In this document: one piece after another, positions 1 through 14,193 of the stretch
Numbering within the stretch: the stretch's first letter is position 1
Layout: every line of letters starts with the position of its first letter
Assembly (NCBI GenBank): GCA_003693705.1
Contig: RBZT01000591.1
Location: 1-64,000, forward strand
Reading direction: 5' to 3'
Length of the DNA stretch: 64,000 nt
From: Polymyxa betae
Lineage: Eukaryota > Endomyxa > Phytomyxea > Plasmodiophorida > Plasmodiophoridae
Translations under genes and position numbers: made by a program
Notes under the pieces: model-generated
The model's input: only the letters and a program-made list of their open reading frames with translations
Told to the model about the DNA's origin: nothing
Databases searched by the model: none

Positions 1-35
1 TATGGTTTTGTTTGCTTAACTTTGCATAACCGTAG

Positions 36-159
36 ATATATGGATGCATATCGGGAGAAAAACGGAGAATTTTTATCAGTTAAAGATGTGGAGCGTGCTG
101 TTCGCAAGTTTAAAAGTTACCGAACGATCCCGTCGTGGTGGAACAGAGAGGAGCTCTAA
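36..159 (+). CDS. 3' terminal exon of an unrecognised gene (partial)
   Basis: A short open stretch follows a plausible acceptor (cgtag at 31-35) and ends at TAA 157-159. It encodes about 41 residues, basic and rich in Arg/Lys, including RRYMDAYREKNG near the front and ending SWWNREEL. The gene body lies to the left of the window. I do not recognise the family. The reading rests on the acceptor site and clean frame only. Confidence 0.4.
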
Positions 160-1021
160 ATAAAAAACTGAGATTTTGCGTCCGCAATTTTTATTGCGAA
201 GTCACGCAATAACGTTTTCTGCGTACGCACTTTTGGATTCAGTTTGCAACAACCAGGTCAGTTTATGACAGTTAAGATGTCCGCGACGGTGCCTACGGTA
301 TAATATACCGTATCCATACAAGCTACTTGTGGAACAGGTCTCGTAGATCGATGAAATTATGTCATTCTCTTCTCAGACGATAAACACTTGGGCTATATTT
401 TCTCGCCATCGGGGTAGCAGCCCCCAAAAACGTGTAGCAGTAGGTGTTACAAGTTGCTAACGAAGGAGACAAATATAAAATGTGCCTAAAGATAACGACA
501 TACCAACTGGCTTGCGGCCTGAGCAGATTGCATTGAGCCTCAAGATGAACCAACCGTTGTTCAACTGCAAGCAAACAGATCATTACAGACTTGATTGTAC
601 ATTTTTAACATTAGCAATACTGTCTCATTGGAAGACATTGAGACAGTATTGAAGACATTGAGACTATGAAATTAAGCTTGAAGGTGTAGGGACACTGAGC
701 CCGCTTGATCCTCAGTTTTGCCACAAATAGACCGACGATCCGCAGCATGGCAATCTGCAAAGACCTGCAGAACAGTTTGCTTAGCGGCTGATTGAGATTG
801 GATGAGGTGCGGGCAGCATCGCAAATCAGGATCCCACGACCGGATAAATGTAAGCATGCTTAGAAAAATGATCGTCAGATGTGACAGTGAGCAGCCCGCT
901 GCTCTCCAGAATACCGATTTAGACAAAGCAACTCCGTGTCGGTTTCTATTTAAAACATCTTTCATAAATTTTGTGTTCAGGGGATATCAGACCGAGGTCA
1001 AAACGTTTGGCGATCTCGGCC
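160..1021. other. intergenic stretch, no supported gene
   Basis: Only short frames with poor coding character are present. Visible structure: a perfect 9-bp-arm palindrome around 294-312 (tacggtata-a-tataccgta), and a 13-bp direct repeat (gaagacattgaga) occurring twice near 631-663. Both are too short to assign a role. Confidence 0.4.
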
Positions 1022-1907
1022 ATGAAGCGAGGCATTCTCAAAAATAAGAGCACGTCAACGACGCCAAACTCGTCGGCTGCTGTCAATACAGGCGCTGCCC
1101 AGGTCCAGTTTAATGAGGACAATCTGGCTCAGATCGAGGTAAGCCATCAATCAGTTTTCCTTCTGGTGATGGCTTCCTGTTATACATGACCGTTTCAACT
1201 TATCTACCATGTCTGTTTTGAAGGTGTTTTATTCTCAATGTTTCGTAATGCAAATTCAAAACGAAAGCGCTTTGTATATCGAAATGAGTTGTCTCTGCAT
1301 TCCTTGAATTGAGTTGCAAACGATCATTGTGGTTTTTCATCATGCAATTCCGATGTTGATGTGACTTTTACATAGGCTGAGAAACCGGCTACACGCATGA
1401 CAATCGACGAACCTAAAACTCCATATCATTATGCAAACTCAGAAGATTACTCAGATATGGATGAGATGGATCTCATGGATTCTGATGAGGCCAAGTCGTA
1501 CTTGAACTCTTCATCTCGTTTTGATCTAATATTGATGCAGACAATCATCCCGCAGCCATCGTGTTGTAATTATTGAAAACGACCGAATGGCCTCGAACAT
1601 TTCAGATGCCGCTGTCTCTCGCCGTTACAGCGAATGGGAGACCTCCGAGTCAGAAGATTTTGGTACGATTCCTCATTAGAATTTGTAAAATGGTGTTGAT
1701 GATGGCTAAGATCACGATCGGAAAGATTCGGAAAAGTTTAAGATCAAGCGAAGGCAGCATTACAACGAATATCAGGCTGTACGAAGGCTGCGTCAAATCA
1801 AGCCAAATTTCGACGAAGATGAAGATGATGATGATACGCTGAGCGCTATTATGAATTCTGAAATTCTTCCAAACCCGAAATCTAATATAGATCGCCTCAA
1901 ATCATGA
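1022..1907 (+). CDS. PPP1R2: protein phosphatase 1 inhibitor 2 homologue
   Basis: Inhibitor-2 binds and regulates the PP1 catalytic subunit. The first exon (1022-1138) opens MKRGILKNKS, matching the family's KGILK PP1-binding start, followed by an acidic VQFNEDNLAQIE. After a 237-nt intron (1139-1375) comes the hallmark MTIDEPKTPYHY, then an acidic segment with YSDMDEMDLMDSDE. A last intron precedes KRRQHYNEYQAVRRLRQ, equivalent to the family's K-LHYNE PP1-contacting helix, and an Asp/Glu run; the stop is TGA 1905-1907. The exon join around 1530-1610 is not fully resolved and probably hides one short intron ending near 1606. All three inhibitor-2 PP1-contact motifs are present, so the identity is secure. 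Confidence 0.88.
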
Positions 1908-1976
1908 GATCGCAACATTGACTGAACGTTCTTGTAGCTTTGAAATTCGAAAATCTCTATCCATCATAGTTTATTC

Positions 1977-3485
<1,509 letters not shown>

Positions 3486-3854
3486 TACTTCTTGTCAGAA
3501 GCTGAAGTGACCCAAGGAGCACCCTATTGCGTACTGACACCTCAGAACTGGAAATTCCATTCGTTAGTCGCTCTAATCATTGTCAATCTCATCTCCACTA
3601 CTATATATGACTTACAATCTCCAGAACTCATGCACTTTAAATTCCATCTATAAAAATTTATACTTTATACTTCCAAACTTTAGGAAGCATTATGAGTCAC
3701 GTTCAAACTGAGTCAAGGACTCAATGTTGAAGAACGATGCCCCGATTGACTCCTTTCGGATCATGACCAGATTCTATGTTCATAATTGTATCTATTCTCG
3801 TTCATCTACGTTCAGGTCGTTGTTTATCACTACGAAGCCCTCTCGAACGGCTCC

Positions 3855-4319
3855 ATGCTACAACTCACTTTCCTGGTCACGATCCTGGCCATGCTGGTGG
3901 CGCCTCGCGCTGCAGCCGAAGACATGTACAAATGTGAAGATGGCACGTTCACCTGCACTAAACAAGTTGCCTATGTCTGTGCATCTAATGGCGTCTCTTA
4001 CCTGAATCATTGCGAGTTCTTCAATGCATACTGCAGCAATAATGATATCAACTTTAAGCACGACGGGAAATGTGAAGACGATAGCAAGTCAACATCAGCG
4101 CCATCGAAAAAGGATTCGAAAGATAGCACACCATCGCAATCAGCACCAGTTATTAAATCTGGATATGCTGCCACCTCGCAGCCGGCGTCATCTGCTGCTC
4201 CATATAACGGTCCTGCATCTGCTCCCGCCACGCCAGCGCCTGCTAAATCAGCTTCTTCATCAAGTTCATCGTTGCTGGGTCTAATAATTGCAGTAGCCAC
4301 GTTCCTTGCTTCCTTATAA
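3855..4319 (+). CDS. secreted Kazal-domain protein with GPI-anchor signal
   Basis: Single-exon protein of 154 residues from ATG 3855, chosen because it places a clean signal peptide first (MLQLTFLVTILAMLVAPRAA, cleavage likely after AAA). Residues about 27-75 hold six Cys with spacing C-x6-C-x7-C-x10-C-x6-C-x12-C and the core VCASNGVSYLNHC, a follistatin/agrin-like Kazal domain, usually a serine-protease inhibitor. A Ser/Pro/Ala-rich mucin-like stalk of about 60 residues follows. The tail is Ser-rich then hydrophobic (LLGLIIAVATFLASL) and ends the protein, as in GPI-anchor signals. I infer a cell-surface protease inhibitor. An in-frame ATG 23 codons upstream (3786) would bury the signal peptide and is less likely. 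Confidence 0.85.
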   Translation: MLQLTFLVTILAMLVAPRAAAEDMYKCEDGTFTCTKQVAYVCASNGVSYLNHCEFFNAYCSNNDINFKHDGKCEDDSKSTSAPSKKDSKDSTPSQSAPVIKSGYAATSQPASSAAPYNGPASAPATPAPAKSASSSSSSLLGLIIAVATFLASL

Positions 4320-4511
4320 GATAAAGAAGATCTTACTGACTTAATCTGAAAATAAACTCGTTAATGATCGAATTCGCAATGAGAAACAATTGCAAAGAGT
4401 TTTTATATTAACCAATCGATAATAAGCTATTCTAAACAATAAATAATAATAGAGATGTTAGTCATGCATGAGATCTTAGATGCCACAACAAGCTAGATTT
4501 CTATATAAAAA

Positions 4512-5275
<764 letters not shown>

Positions 5276-5424
5276 CTCGATTTATCTTTAGCTCTGCAAA
5301 TTGCTCGTGTGACGATTGCCATCAAAGTAACCATGAAGCAGTCGATTCTCTTGTGTTGCATTATTGCGAATCTGGCGATCAGCTTCATACACTGGGTAGG
5401 ATAACGCTTTCATAGCATCAGGAG

Positions 5425-6063
5425 TATTTAAGAGTTTGAGATGTCAGTTAAGGTTATCAGCTCGAGTGAACATTACTTCCTTCCATTAGACAACGCATCG
5501 TAAAGACATCGAGTAATACTGGATCACAAATGCAGGGACGTGTGACAATTGATCTGTATACATACGGAAGAATGAGAATAGGAAGTATTCCCCGCTTTAA
5601 GTAAGCTGCGGTATAATTGAGGCGTTCTAGATAAAGGCAGCCACAACTGGTATCAGATTAAAATCATTCTGTCGAAGCTCAGACAATACTGAACGATTGC
5701 ACTAATGCAGAAACACTGCCGGAACACATTAACGTGAAATACATTTTTCTGAAACGCCTTGCATGGGTATACTGGTCTGCAACTTTCTCCATCGTTGACA
5801 AGTTTCGTCCATTTCTCGATAAAGATCTTCGATTCAGAGTTGGCTACAGAGCATTCGGCAAGCGAATAGGAGCTGGTAACATTGAATGTGATATTCATAT
5901 TCAGGAAGTAGATAAAATGTCACAGGCTACATTCGCAAGCTGTATCATTTCTACCTGATGTCATATTCCGGCTGAAATGCAGATGTCTGGCCATGACATT
6001 CCGACAAGAAATTCTGTTCAATTCATCCCATGTTTCTGCATTAAGCATGGATGGTTTAGCCAT
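5425..6063 (-). CDS. possible spliced gene, unrecognised
   Basis: Reading leftwards from ATG about 6063, exon-like pieces are MAKPSMLNAETWDELNRISC, a piece containing DLYREMDETCQRWRKLQ, LSELRQNDFNLIPVVAAFI, and a long open stretch from about 5630 to 5425 (YLERLNYTAAYLKRGILPI ... MRCLMEGSNVHSS*). Candidate GT-AG junctions join them but phases are not all convincing. An upstream ATG at about 6333 (MAATKLNRITLAARVCRHSK) with a donor after KEST could be an alternative first exon. No family was recognised. Confidence 0.3.
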
Positions 6064-6477
6064 AGAAAGCTACCAGTGGAGGGAGCTAATAGCTACCAGT
6101 CGGTCATGCTTGGCGGCTGACAGATACCTACCGAGGTTTGAAGGCAGATAAAGGAGCGATATGAAGGATGCCGAGTGGTAATAGCAATAAAAAGGGCGGT
6201 GTCCTCTAATAAGCTTGCTGAGTGCACTTACAGTCGACTCCTTATCACGATCGGGCACTTTGACAAAGCCAGGTTTCGAATGCCGGCAAACTCTTGCTGC
6301 AAGTGTAATACGATTCAGTTTGGTGGCAGCCAATACAAGTCTTATTTTATTGAGTTCCGAATCAAATTAGATACTTAGCTGGAATCCATTGAATCCATAA
6401 ATCTGCTGATCATTCAACATTGACCGATACGTAATCAGTGAGTCTTTAGAAAAATCGATGCTTCTAATTTATTTTCA

Positions 6478-7918
6478 TCAGGCATATAATGTGGCCAGTT
6501 CCGATGTTGGTCCAGCAGCTGAGATAAATGGATGACGTAACAGATCTATAACCGTAGCTCGCTAGTTATATTCAAATGAATCTCTGCAAACTTGTAACTA
6601 TAGCCTCATACCTTCTCAGGATCTTTCTGTAGGCACAACTCAACAAAATTCTTGAACTGATCAGAGAACTGGTCGCCTGTTAATCGAGGTGGCGGCGCCA
6701 TTGGAATCGTTGTAATCAATCGAATGGGAACCTGTAGAACTGTGAGCATCAAACGTTGTACCCAGATAAATACAACCATGTTATGATTAGGTGGCTTTCC
6801 TAGTGCCATTTCAATGCAGGTAATTCCTAGTGACCATATATCAGCCTTGCCATCATATCCAGCACCAGAGCTGTCCTGCATCATCACTTCAGGTGCCATC
6901 CACCAGGGGCTTCCTATATGATGAATCAACCTATAGGAATACGACTTCACTCTGCTTGGATTACCAACAAATGTATGGCATTTCGTGACTGTGTCAGTAA
7001 GTTGGCCAGACGCCCCAAAATCGGCAAGTTTTACAGCTCCTTTCTCTGACAGCAATATATTTGCTGCTTTAATATCCTGGTAGAAATCAATAAACGCCAA
7101 TATGTTGAGCAAATCAATTTACTCTATGAATGCGGCTTTCAGAAAACAGGTATTTGAGACCCCAGAGAACTTCTCTGCAGATGATGGCGATATGTGCTTC
7201 ACATAACGGTTTGATCTTCACCTATTGCCCAACTCTCAATGAAGAAATCGAAATAACCAAATACCTGGCAACGACCTTATCTGACACAGAGCCGCCTGTG
7301 ACATATTCCATAATGATCCATAATTTACTGCCTTGAACGACAGATCCTTTATAGCCCACTAATTGGGGACAGACCTATCGCTCGAAATGGGCTTCAACAT
7401 ACAATAAATATAGGCACTCGCTAACCTGGCCTTCGGTTAAAGCCATGATCTCCCTTCTTATCGTCTCGATATCATCTTGTGAAGTCTGTATGTGATCAGA
7501 TTATTTTGGTCGCCATTCGGGATGAGAGCACAAGCTGGCTTACCTCAAGATCTATTACTTTAATGGCTACGATTTCTTGTGTCTTCTTCTTGATTCTAAG
7601 CATAAGTCTCAGTTATATCCAGAGACGGAACAAGTTGAGTTGAGTACCCTTTGTAAACCTCTCCGAATGCACCACCGCCAATTTTGCCAAGTTTGATGAA
7701 TTCACAATCTTTATAATGATCTTCCAGCTGCTTAACTGCCTTTCGCTTCTTCTCAGCTGATCCCGATTCTAACGCTTCTTCAATATCCTGAACTGCTTCA
7801 ATATCCGTTCTGTTGATCCAAATAACCCTACCTTGCGAATATAAGGCATATATTCAGGTTTGAAGTTGAACACTTTCTGGAATCGTTCAGCGATTGTGTC
7901 TTCATTAAGGTCTGCCAT
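6478..7918 (-). CDS. STE20/MST-family Ser/Thr protein kinase
   Basis: Germinal-centre-kinase-like enzyme. From ATG 7916-7918 the N-terminus is [17 protein letters not shown], then a 44-nt intron and a charged linker ([17 protein letters not shown]). Kinase motifs in order: P-loop [22 protein letters not shown] with the catalytic Lys, RREIMAL (helix C), [10 protein letters not shown] hinge, [11 protein letters not shown] catalytic loop, [10 protein letters not shown] (DFG), [11 protein letters not shown] (APE, STE20 signature), [18 protein letters not shown], and the terminal [11 protein letters not shown]. All catalytic residues are intact. The C-terminus ends soon after the kinase domain, so no SARAH domain is seen. 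At least five introns interrupt it. Coding-like sequence continues upstream of the chosen ATG in the same frame, so the true protein may start earlier. Confidence 0.88.
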
Positions 7919-7929
7919 GACTTCGCGGT

Positions 7930-8440
7930 ATATGTGCCCGCCTGTGTGTTGCTGCAGATGGCTATAAAGATTTGACTGATCTTTAAGAGCTCATCATAGC
8001 CTGAGAAATTTCTTAACGCTGTGGGCTCTCGCAGATCATTTTGTACACGCGACCTAAAATACATCGAAATATCTGGCTCAAATCCATCCTTTTGAGTATG
8101 AATATCAACAGTCGCCTTTAGTGAATACAATTTTCGCAGATATCATTGAAATGTACAATGTAACGTCCTTCTTATACCTCCGGGCAATATGTGCCTGCAT
8201 AATGTAAAGTTTTAGGCAGCGACTGTCGGGCACCACCTTTGATAACGACCCCGGCTGGATAGTCCAACACGACGGAGGATATTCGGAAGTATTTCTGGAG
8301 AAACTCAAGCTCAAGTTTCTCACCTCAATGAACAGTTTTAGCAAGCTAGAGAACTTCATTAAGTTGTTCTCTAAGTCCAACGCGATCGAGGCATATTGAG
8401 GCGTTTGCCCGAACTCTCCAACGCATGCACTAGGCCACTA
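7930..8440 (-). CDS. coding-like exons upstream of the STE20 kinase, unrecognised
   Basis: Several open pieces run toward the kinase start: GQTPQYASIALDLENNLMKF, then after a possible 29-nt intron FRISSVVLDYPAGVV, then ATVDIHTQKDGFEPDISMYF, then SNLYSHLQQHTGGHIYREV. The last is in frame with and directly abuts the kinase ATG at 7918. This may be an N-terminal extension of that kinase, or the 3' part of a separate gene. I recognise no domain. Exon boundaries are guesses. Confidence 0.35.
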
Positions 8441-8567
8441 TAGTTTTGTATCAAGGTAATGAATTTTGAGAGATCTCAGTTTGATTTTCCACATTTATAG
8501 AAGCTTTGCCGTCTTTTTAGAGGAAAACAGAATAGAGTCGCCCGATTTGCGGAGCACATGCGCCATC

Positions 8568-10814
8568 ATGGTCATTGCTGCAGTGAGTGGCCTCTCTTTT
8601 GGACTCTCTCAAGGGCACCTCCTGCCTTATCTTTCCAATGATTACTTCATATTGTCGCTATGGTCTAAGACCATTACAGAAATATGTACATGCACACGCA
8701 GAGCATCATAAACTAATCGGTCCTTACCGCACCCATTATATCAATCAAATCGTGCAGATTCCTCCCGGAACACGAGTCAGTGGTTTGGATGCTTCGCATG
8801 TTGCTTAAAGAATCTTAGGTTCGTGTTTGTGGCCGAGTTAGTCATATTCGTCCATTAGGCCACATTAATTTTATATTGTTAACGGACCATGAAGAATCAG
8901 TTCAAGCCGTATGGAAGAAGGGTTCATCTAACGATCTGGCATCACAAATTAAAGCTTTGCGGCCAAATTCGTTCTGCTCCTTAGAGGGAATTGTCACTGA
9001 TCGACACGAAATTTTATTGGAAAATTGTTGTGAGCTGTCAGTCCCGGATTCTGCTATTACTCGTTGGCCCATTCAACCAGAAACCAGTGAGGAAGTTCGA
9101 TTGAAATTGCGGTTTCTGGACCTTCGCGAACCTCAGTTTCAAAAGCGTTTGAAATTACGATCACGAGCTGTTCACGCCATACGATCTGTCTTGCAAAGTC
9201 TTCAATTCAGTGAAATTGAGACGCCGATATTAACAGCATCTAGTCCTGAAGGGGCCCGTGAATTTCTTGTGCCAACCAGGAAATCTGAATGTTTCTTTGC
9301 ATTGGCTCAGTCTCCTCAACAATATAAGGTTGCGCTTTGTTATACCGTATTTTAAGCGTTTATGAAGGCATTGATATTGATTCTGGGTATTATAATTCCC
9401 TTTTGCATTCATTATTGTTGACGAATGACAATCAATGAACAATGTGGAACATCAAATTTCCACTGACAGTTTACTATAGCAGTTGCTGATGGCGGGCGGA
9501 TTCGAGCGATATTTCCAATTCGCACGTTGCTTTCGGGACGAGGACGGACGGAGAGATCGCCAGAGCGAATTTACTCAGATTGATATTGAAATGGCTTACG
9601 TTGGAACTGAAGAAATCATGCATCTTGCTGAAACCACACTGAGAGATTTATCAACATCTCTACCGGAAATGCAGCTGCAGTTCCCAGCTACAGCTTTACC
9701 TCGTTATTCGTACGATCATGTTATCCAGCATTACGGTTCTGACAAGCCAGACCTGAGAACAAAGCAGATGGCACTGCATGACATCTCAGGTAACCCGATT
9801 CAAACGCTGTAATATTGGTAACACTTCACTAAACTGCTCCTAGATGGATGGATTGCAATGCTATGTAAACAAGTAAAACGTTATCCACTCGAGGCTGATC
9901 TGAAAGGAGTAATCACGATTCCTGTCACTGAACATACCAATTCGACAATAGATTCGGCTACTGTTGCAGAACACATTATCGCTCTATCTATAAGAAAACT
10001 GAACGCACAACCGGGCGATTGTGTTATTCTTTCCCGTGATCGATTGGCTTTAGGATGTTCGAGAAACAAATTGATACCTTGGTTACATGATCGTGGTCTG
10101 TTAGAATTTGATCAAGACACAGCTTGGTTGTGGGTAACTGAATTCCCATTATTTGAGCGAGGACCTGAATCGACATTACAATCCTGTCACCATCCATTTA
10201 CAGCTCCTGTTGACGTAGAGCAACTGTATAATGCTCAATACGATCTTGATGCCCTATTGTAAGCATTCTTTGTTGTTTCCACAAATCGTTTTGTTCTAGG
10301 TTTCCTTCTAGTTGATATTCAATTGATGAACGTGTGATATAGATCGCTGAAAGCTCAATCCTACGATTTGGTTGTAAACGGCATGGAACTGGGAGGAGGT
10401 TCCATTCGAATCCACGACTATAATGTTCAGAAACTGTACTACCGTGCCAATCTGCACCATAAACTACTGACGATCTCGTAGAGTGCTGTCTTTGCTGAAT
10501 AGCAAACAGACTTCAAAAACATTTCAAGCATTACTCTCTGCGCTACGTCATGGATGTCCTCCACACGGTGGTATCGCACTCGGTAAAGTCTATACAGCCA
10601 AGTTTCTGTATTTTTAATATAGTTAGGTTTCGATCGGATAATTAGCGAGTTCCCAAGGAAAACCTCTTCTTTGCGTGATGTTATTGCTTTTCCAAAATCA
10701 GCATTTGGGCGAGATTTAATGATGGATACTCCAGGATGTTTGTACGATGAGAAATGCCAATTAAGTGACCTCGGTATTCAGTTACGGAAACCATGTCTTA
10801 TCATGAATAAATGA
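8568..10814 (+). CDS. DARS2: aspartyl-tRNA synthetase, bacterial/mitochondrial type
   Basis: Charges tRNA-Asp. ATG 8568 begins a basic, targeting-like leader (MVIAA, intron, [20 protein letters not shown]), suggesting mitochondrial import. The anticodon-binding OB fold starts at [10 protein letters not shown] and, after a 43-nt intron, continues [19 protein letters not shown]. Class II motifs follow: [61 protein letters not shown] (motif 2), [13 protein letters not shown]. The bacterial-type insertion is present ([15 protein letters not shown]), then [14 protein letters not shown] and [15 protein letters not shown] plus [14 protein letters not shown] (motif 3). Five introns are visible. It ends at TGA 10812-10814. 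The family is certain; only the leader exons are inferred. Confidence 0.93.
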
Positions 10815-10926
10815 GACTATCTGAAAAATATCTCCATTGAGATTCATCCATTTGTTAGGCGCTATGGACCTCATATAATTGTGTGGTCGCCACTGAAAGA
10901 AGCGCCATTTCTTCCTTTTAGTAACG

Positions 10927-13832
10927 ATGACTACAAAGCTGAGCAATACATTGGCTTCATGTGTGACCAGCCCATATCTTTTACAGCATGCTCATAATCC
11001 AGTACATTGGATGCCATGGGGACCACAAGCCCATAATCTCGCCAAGCAACTTCGCAAACCGTATTGGACTTTCTAATAAGTTTTATGGCCCCTCAATTTG
11101 AATCTTTACCAGAATTTTCCTTTCAATCGGATACACATCATGTCATTGGTGTCATGTCATGAGACACGAAACATTTGAAAATGAAGAAATAGCTAAAAGT
11201 ATCAACATGCATCCATTTCGAGCTCGGACGAGACTGAGTTTGCCACAGTGCTTAATGAATACTTTGTTAATATCAAAGTTGACAAAGATGAGCGACCTGA
11301 TGTGGATCGAGTTTACATGAACTATGTTCAAGTTTGTGCTGTATTTGTAAAACAATGAGTTGGTATTTATTGCTATTTAGGCGACAACCGGCTCTGGAGG
11401 ATGGTATTATCTCTCTCATTGGCATTTAATTCTTAAACCAAACTTCAATCCCAGGCCAATGAGTGTTTTTTTAACTCCTGATCTGAATCCGTTCGTTGGC
11501 GGGACGTATTTTCCACCTGAAGAGAAGTTGGATATATCTCATTAATGCTATCAATTGCTGACTTTCATAATGCACAGATACGGGCAGACCGGTTTCAAGA
11601 CCTTAATCAATAGAGTTCATAAAGTATGGGTAGAGGTTTGTCAAACTCTGGAACCCTAAACATGCTTATGTCTAAACTTGTGTTTTCAAGGATTCCAAAA
11701 CCGTTGAAATAAAGGCTTCCAATATGTTTAACATGTTGAAAGAATCACTAATGGGACAGTTTGATTCACGAGCTGAGATCCGTTCTGCTCCAAGTGGATC
11801 TTTGGTAGATATCTCTCGTCGACTGTATCGTCAACTTTCCCATCGATTCAACCAACAATATGGAGGATTCGGGTCGGTTCTGATACATCAGCTAAAACTA
11901 TGATTTTGATGAATTCATTTAGTGATGCGCCTTTGTTTCCGCGACCATCTGAATTGCAATGCTTATTAGCTTTATCTGCTACTGAAATTCTTAACAAACA
12001 GGAGAGAACTCATTCTGTTAACATGGTTCTACATACTTTGAGGAAGATGTCACAAGGAGGCATTCATGATCATATTGGTGGTGGATTCTCGCGAGTGAGA
12101 TTTCATTCATTGAAGTTATCTGATCAATGCTAACAATTATATTAGTACTCAGTTGATGAATGCTGGCATGTTCCACAGTAATAACTAAATACTTCTCTTT
12201 GTCGACACATACCGTTCAACTACCTTTTTACAGTTTCGAGAAGATGCTCTATGATAATGCACAGCTTCTGCATACGTTTGCCTCAGCATATCGTATGTCT
12301 GGGGACCGTTACTTTGCTGCTATCGGAAATGATATTTTCGAATATGTAAAATGCTTCTTTGCTGTTTGATTTGTTTTTAAGAAATCCTAACACAGATACA
12401 ACGTGATATGGTGCACTCTTCTGGTGCTTTCTATTCTGCTCAGGATGCTGATAGCAAGCCAACTTTTGAAAGCACAGAAAAAGTAACTGGTATACTGTAA
12501 ATGAGACGTATCTAAAATCACTCTATACAGAAAGAAGGCGCTTATTATGTTTACTCTCGCCAAGAAGTTCTTGAACAGCTACCTGAGCCAATCTTCGAGA
12601 TTTTCTGCTTTCATTATAACATCATGGTGAATGTATCAAAAGAGTTTAATAGGTGTTTTCTGACCGACAAATATCTAGGAAGGAGGCAACTGCAATCTAT
12701 CCTATCGCAGTGATCCTCATGGTGAATTTCAAGGTTTGAGTGTTCCTATAGAACTTGGAGATGATCCTCTCGGGCAGACTGCTCTACATTTCAAACGAGA
12801 CAGGGTTGGCTCAATTACCAAATGGATTGTTCAGTCTTATTATTTATTTAGAATGAAATCATCGATGCCCTTAAAGAAGGGAGCCGAAAGTTGCTGCAAT
12901 ATCGAGAGAAAACTAGGCCGCCCCCTATCACTGATGATAAAATTATCACAGCCTGGTAAACACGAGAGAGCCTCGATGTCTTTCGTTGGCTGATTTTTCA
13001 GGAATGGCATGATGATCTCTGCATGTGCTCAAGCTCATTGTGCTTTTGTCCTCGGTAAAAGTGAAAACTTGCTCACCAGAACTGATTTTCTAGAGGAAAG
13101 TTTGTTCATACTTGATTTATATTAATTTTGAATTATTCGACGACAGGCTGCAATCAAAGCAATGGAGGTTCTTGAGAAGGATATGTTCGCACATGATGTC
13201 GCTTCTGGAGGCAAAAAATTGCTACGAAGCATTCGCTTTATAGATGGTAATGCATCTTTTAAAAAAGTGAGAGTTGAGGCTCAGTTCTTGTTTGCAGATA
13301 AACCTGTGCAAGGTCCAGGAGCGTTTGCTGACGATTATGCTTGGATGATCTGTGCCTATCTCGATCTCTATGAAGCTTCTGGTAATAATACTTATATTCA
13401 GCGAGCTTGCGCTTTACAGGATATCATGGATAAGAAATTCAGGATTGGAAACAGGTTCGATTTTGTTTATGGATGTACTTTCACTAATTAGGCTGGATAG
13501 TTATCTGAGCAGCGATCCTAAGGATGATCCTACGGTCTTGATGCAGCTTGCTGAAATAAATGATGGAGCAGAACCTTCTCCAAATTCAGTAGCTTTTGGA
13601 AATCTGTACCGCTTGCGTAATATCGCCGACACCGATTCTGGCAAGAGATATACAGATATGGCCAAGTACGCATTAGTCTTTTGGTTTACTTTGGTCAGGA
13701 ACTAATTTGGAATTTAGCGCGATCTGGAATTGGGCTCAGCCAACTGCAAATGAACTACCTAATGCATTACCATATTTAGTTACAAACGGTGTCATATTTG
13801 ATGTTGGTGCAGATCGTCTTAATTCGGATTGA
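10927..13832 (+). CDS. SPATA20: SPATA20/DUF255 thioredoxin-fold and glycosidase-like protein
   Basis: ATG 10927 gives [20 protein letters not shown], then [12 protein letters not shown]. Spliced exons supply [21 protein letters not shown] (the CHWCH redox-like motif), [49 protein letters not shown], the (alpha/alpha)6-barrel part [44 protein letters not shown], and [20 protein letters not shown]. This order matches the YyaL/SPATA20 family, whose enzymatic role is not established. At least ten short introns are inferred, each with consistent phase. The last exon ends [20 protein letters not shown] and reaches TGA 13830-13832; a further exon cannot be excluded. Confidence 0.9.
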
Positions 13833-14193
13833 TGCACAGCGTGGTTTACAGCAACCAAGAAATCGGGATTGCGAAAAACCAGGCGTTGGGGTAAACACAA
13901 AGGAATTCGTGAATCTGTATTGATAAAGGAAGATAGATGATATTTACTTGACAGACGTTCTGGCTACGTAGTTGTCTAGTTGACTGTAGACTATTATCGT
14001 GAATACAGCGAATGGGAATTTTAGACGTAATAAGCAGATACCCTATGTCAATTAAATCAATTTATATCCCATTGTGTAAACCAGCTAGAGATGAACATCA
14101 GCATTTGATGAGTCGCTGATGGGTTGCTGCCGATCAGTTGGAGCTAACGAGAAAATCAAACGCATTTTTAGTTGAAATTGCTGTATTAGTGTA
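13833..14193. other. intergenic between convergent genes
   Basis: No supported gene. This is the gap between the SPATA20 stop and the TMEM260-like stop, with short frames only. It may contain both 3' UTRs. Confidence 0.4.

Noticed and set aside
672-965. 97-codon minus-strand frame and overlapping plus-strand frame near the left end
   Set aside because: No similarity, no splice context, and mutual overlap; likely chance.
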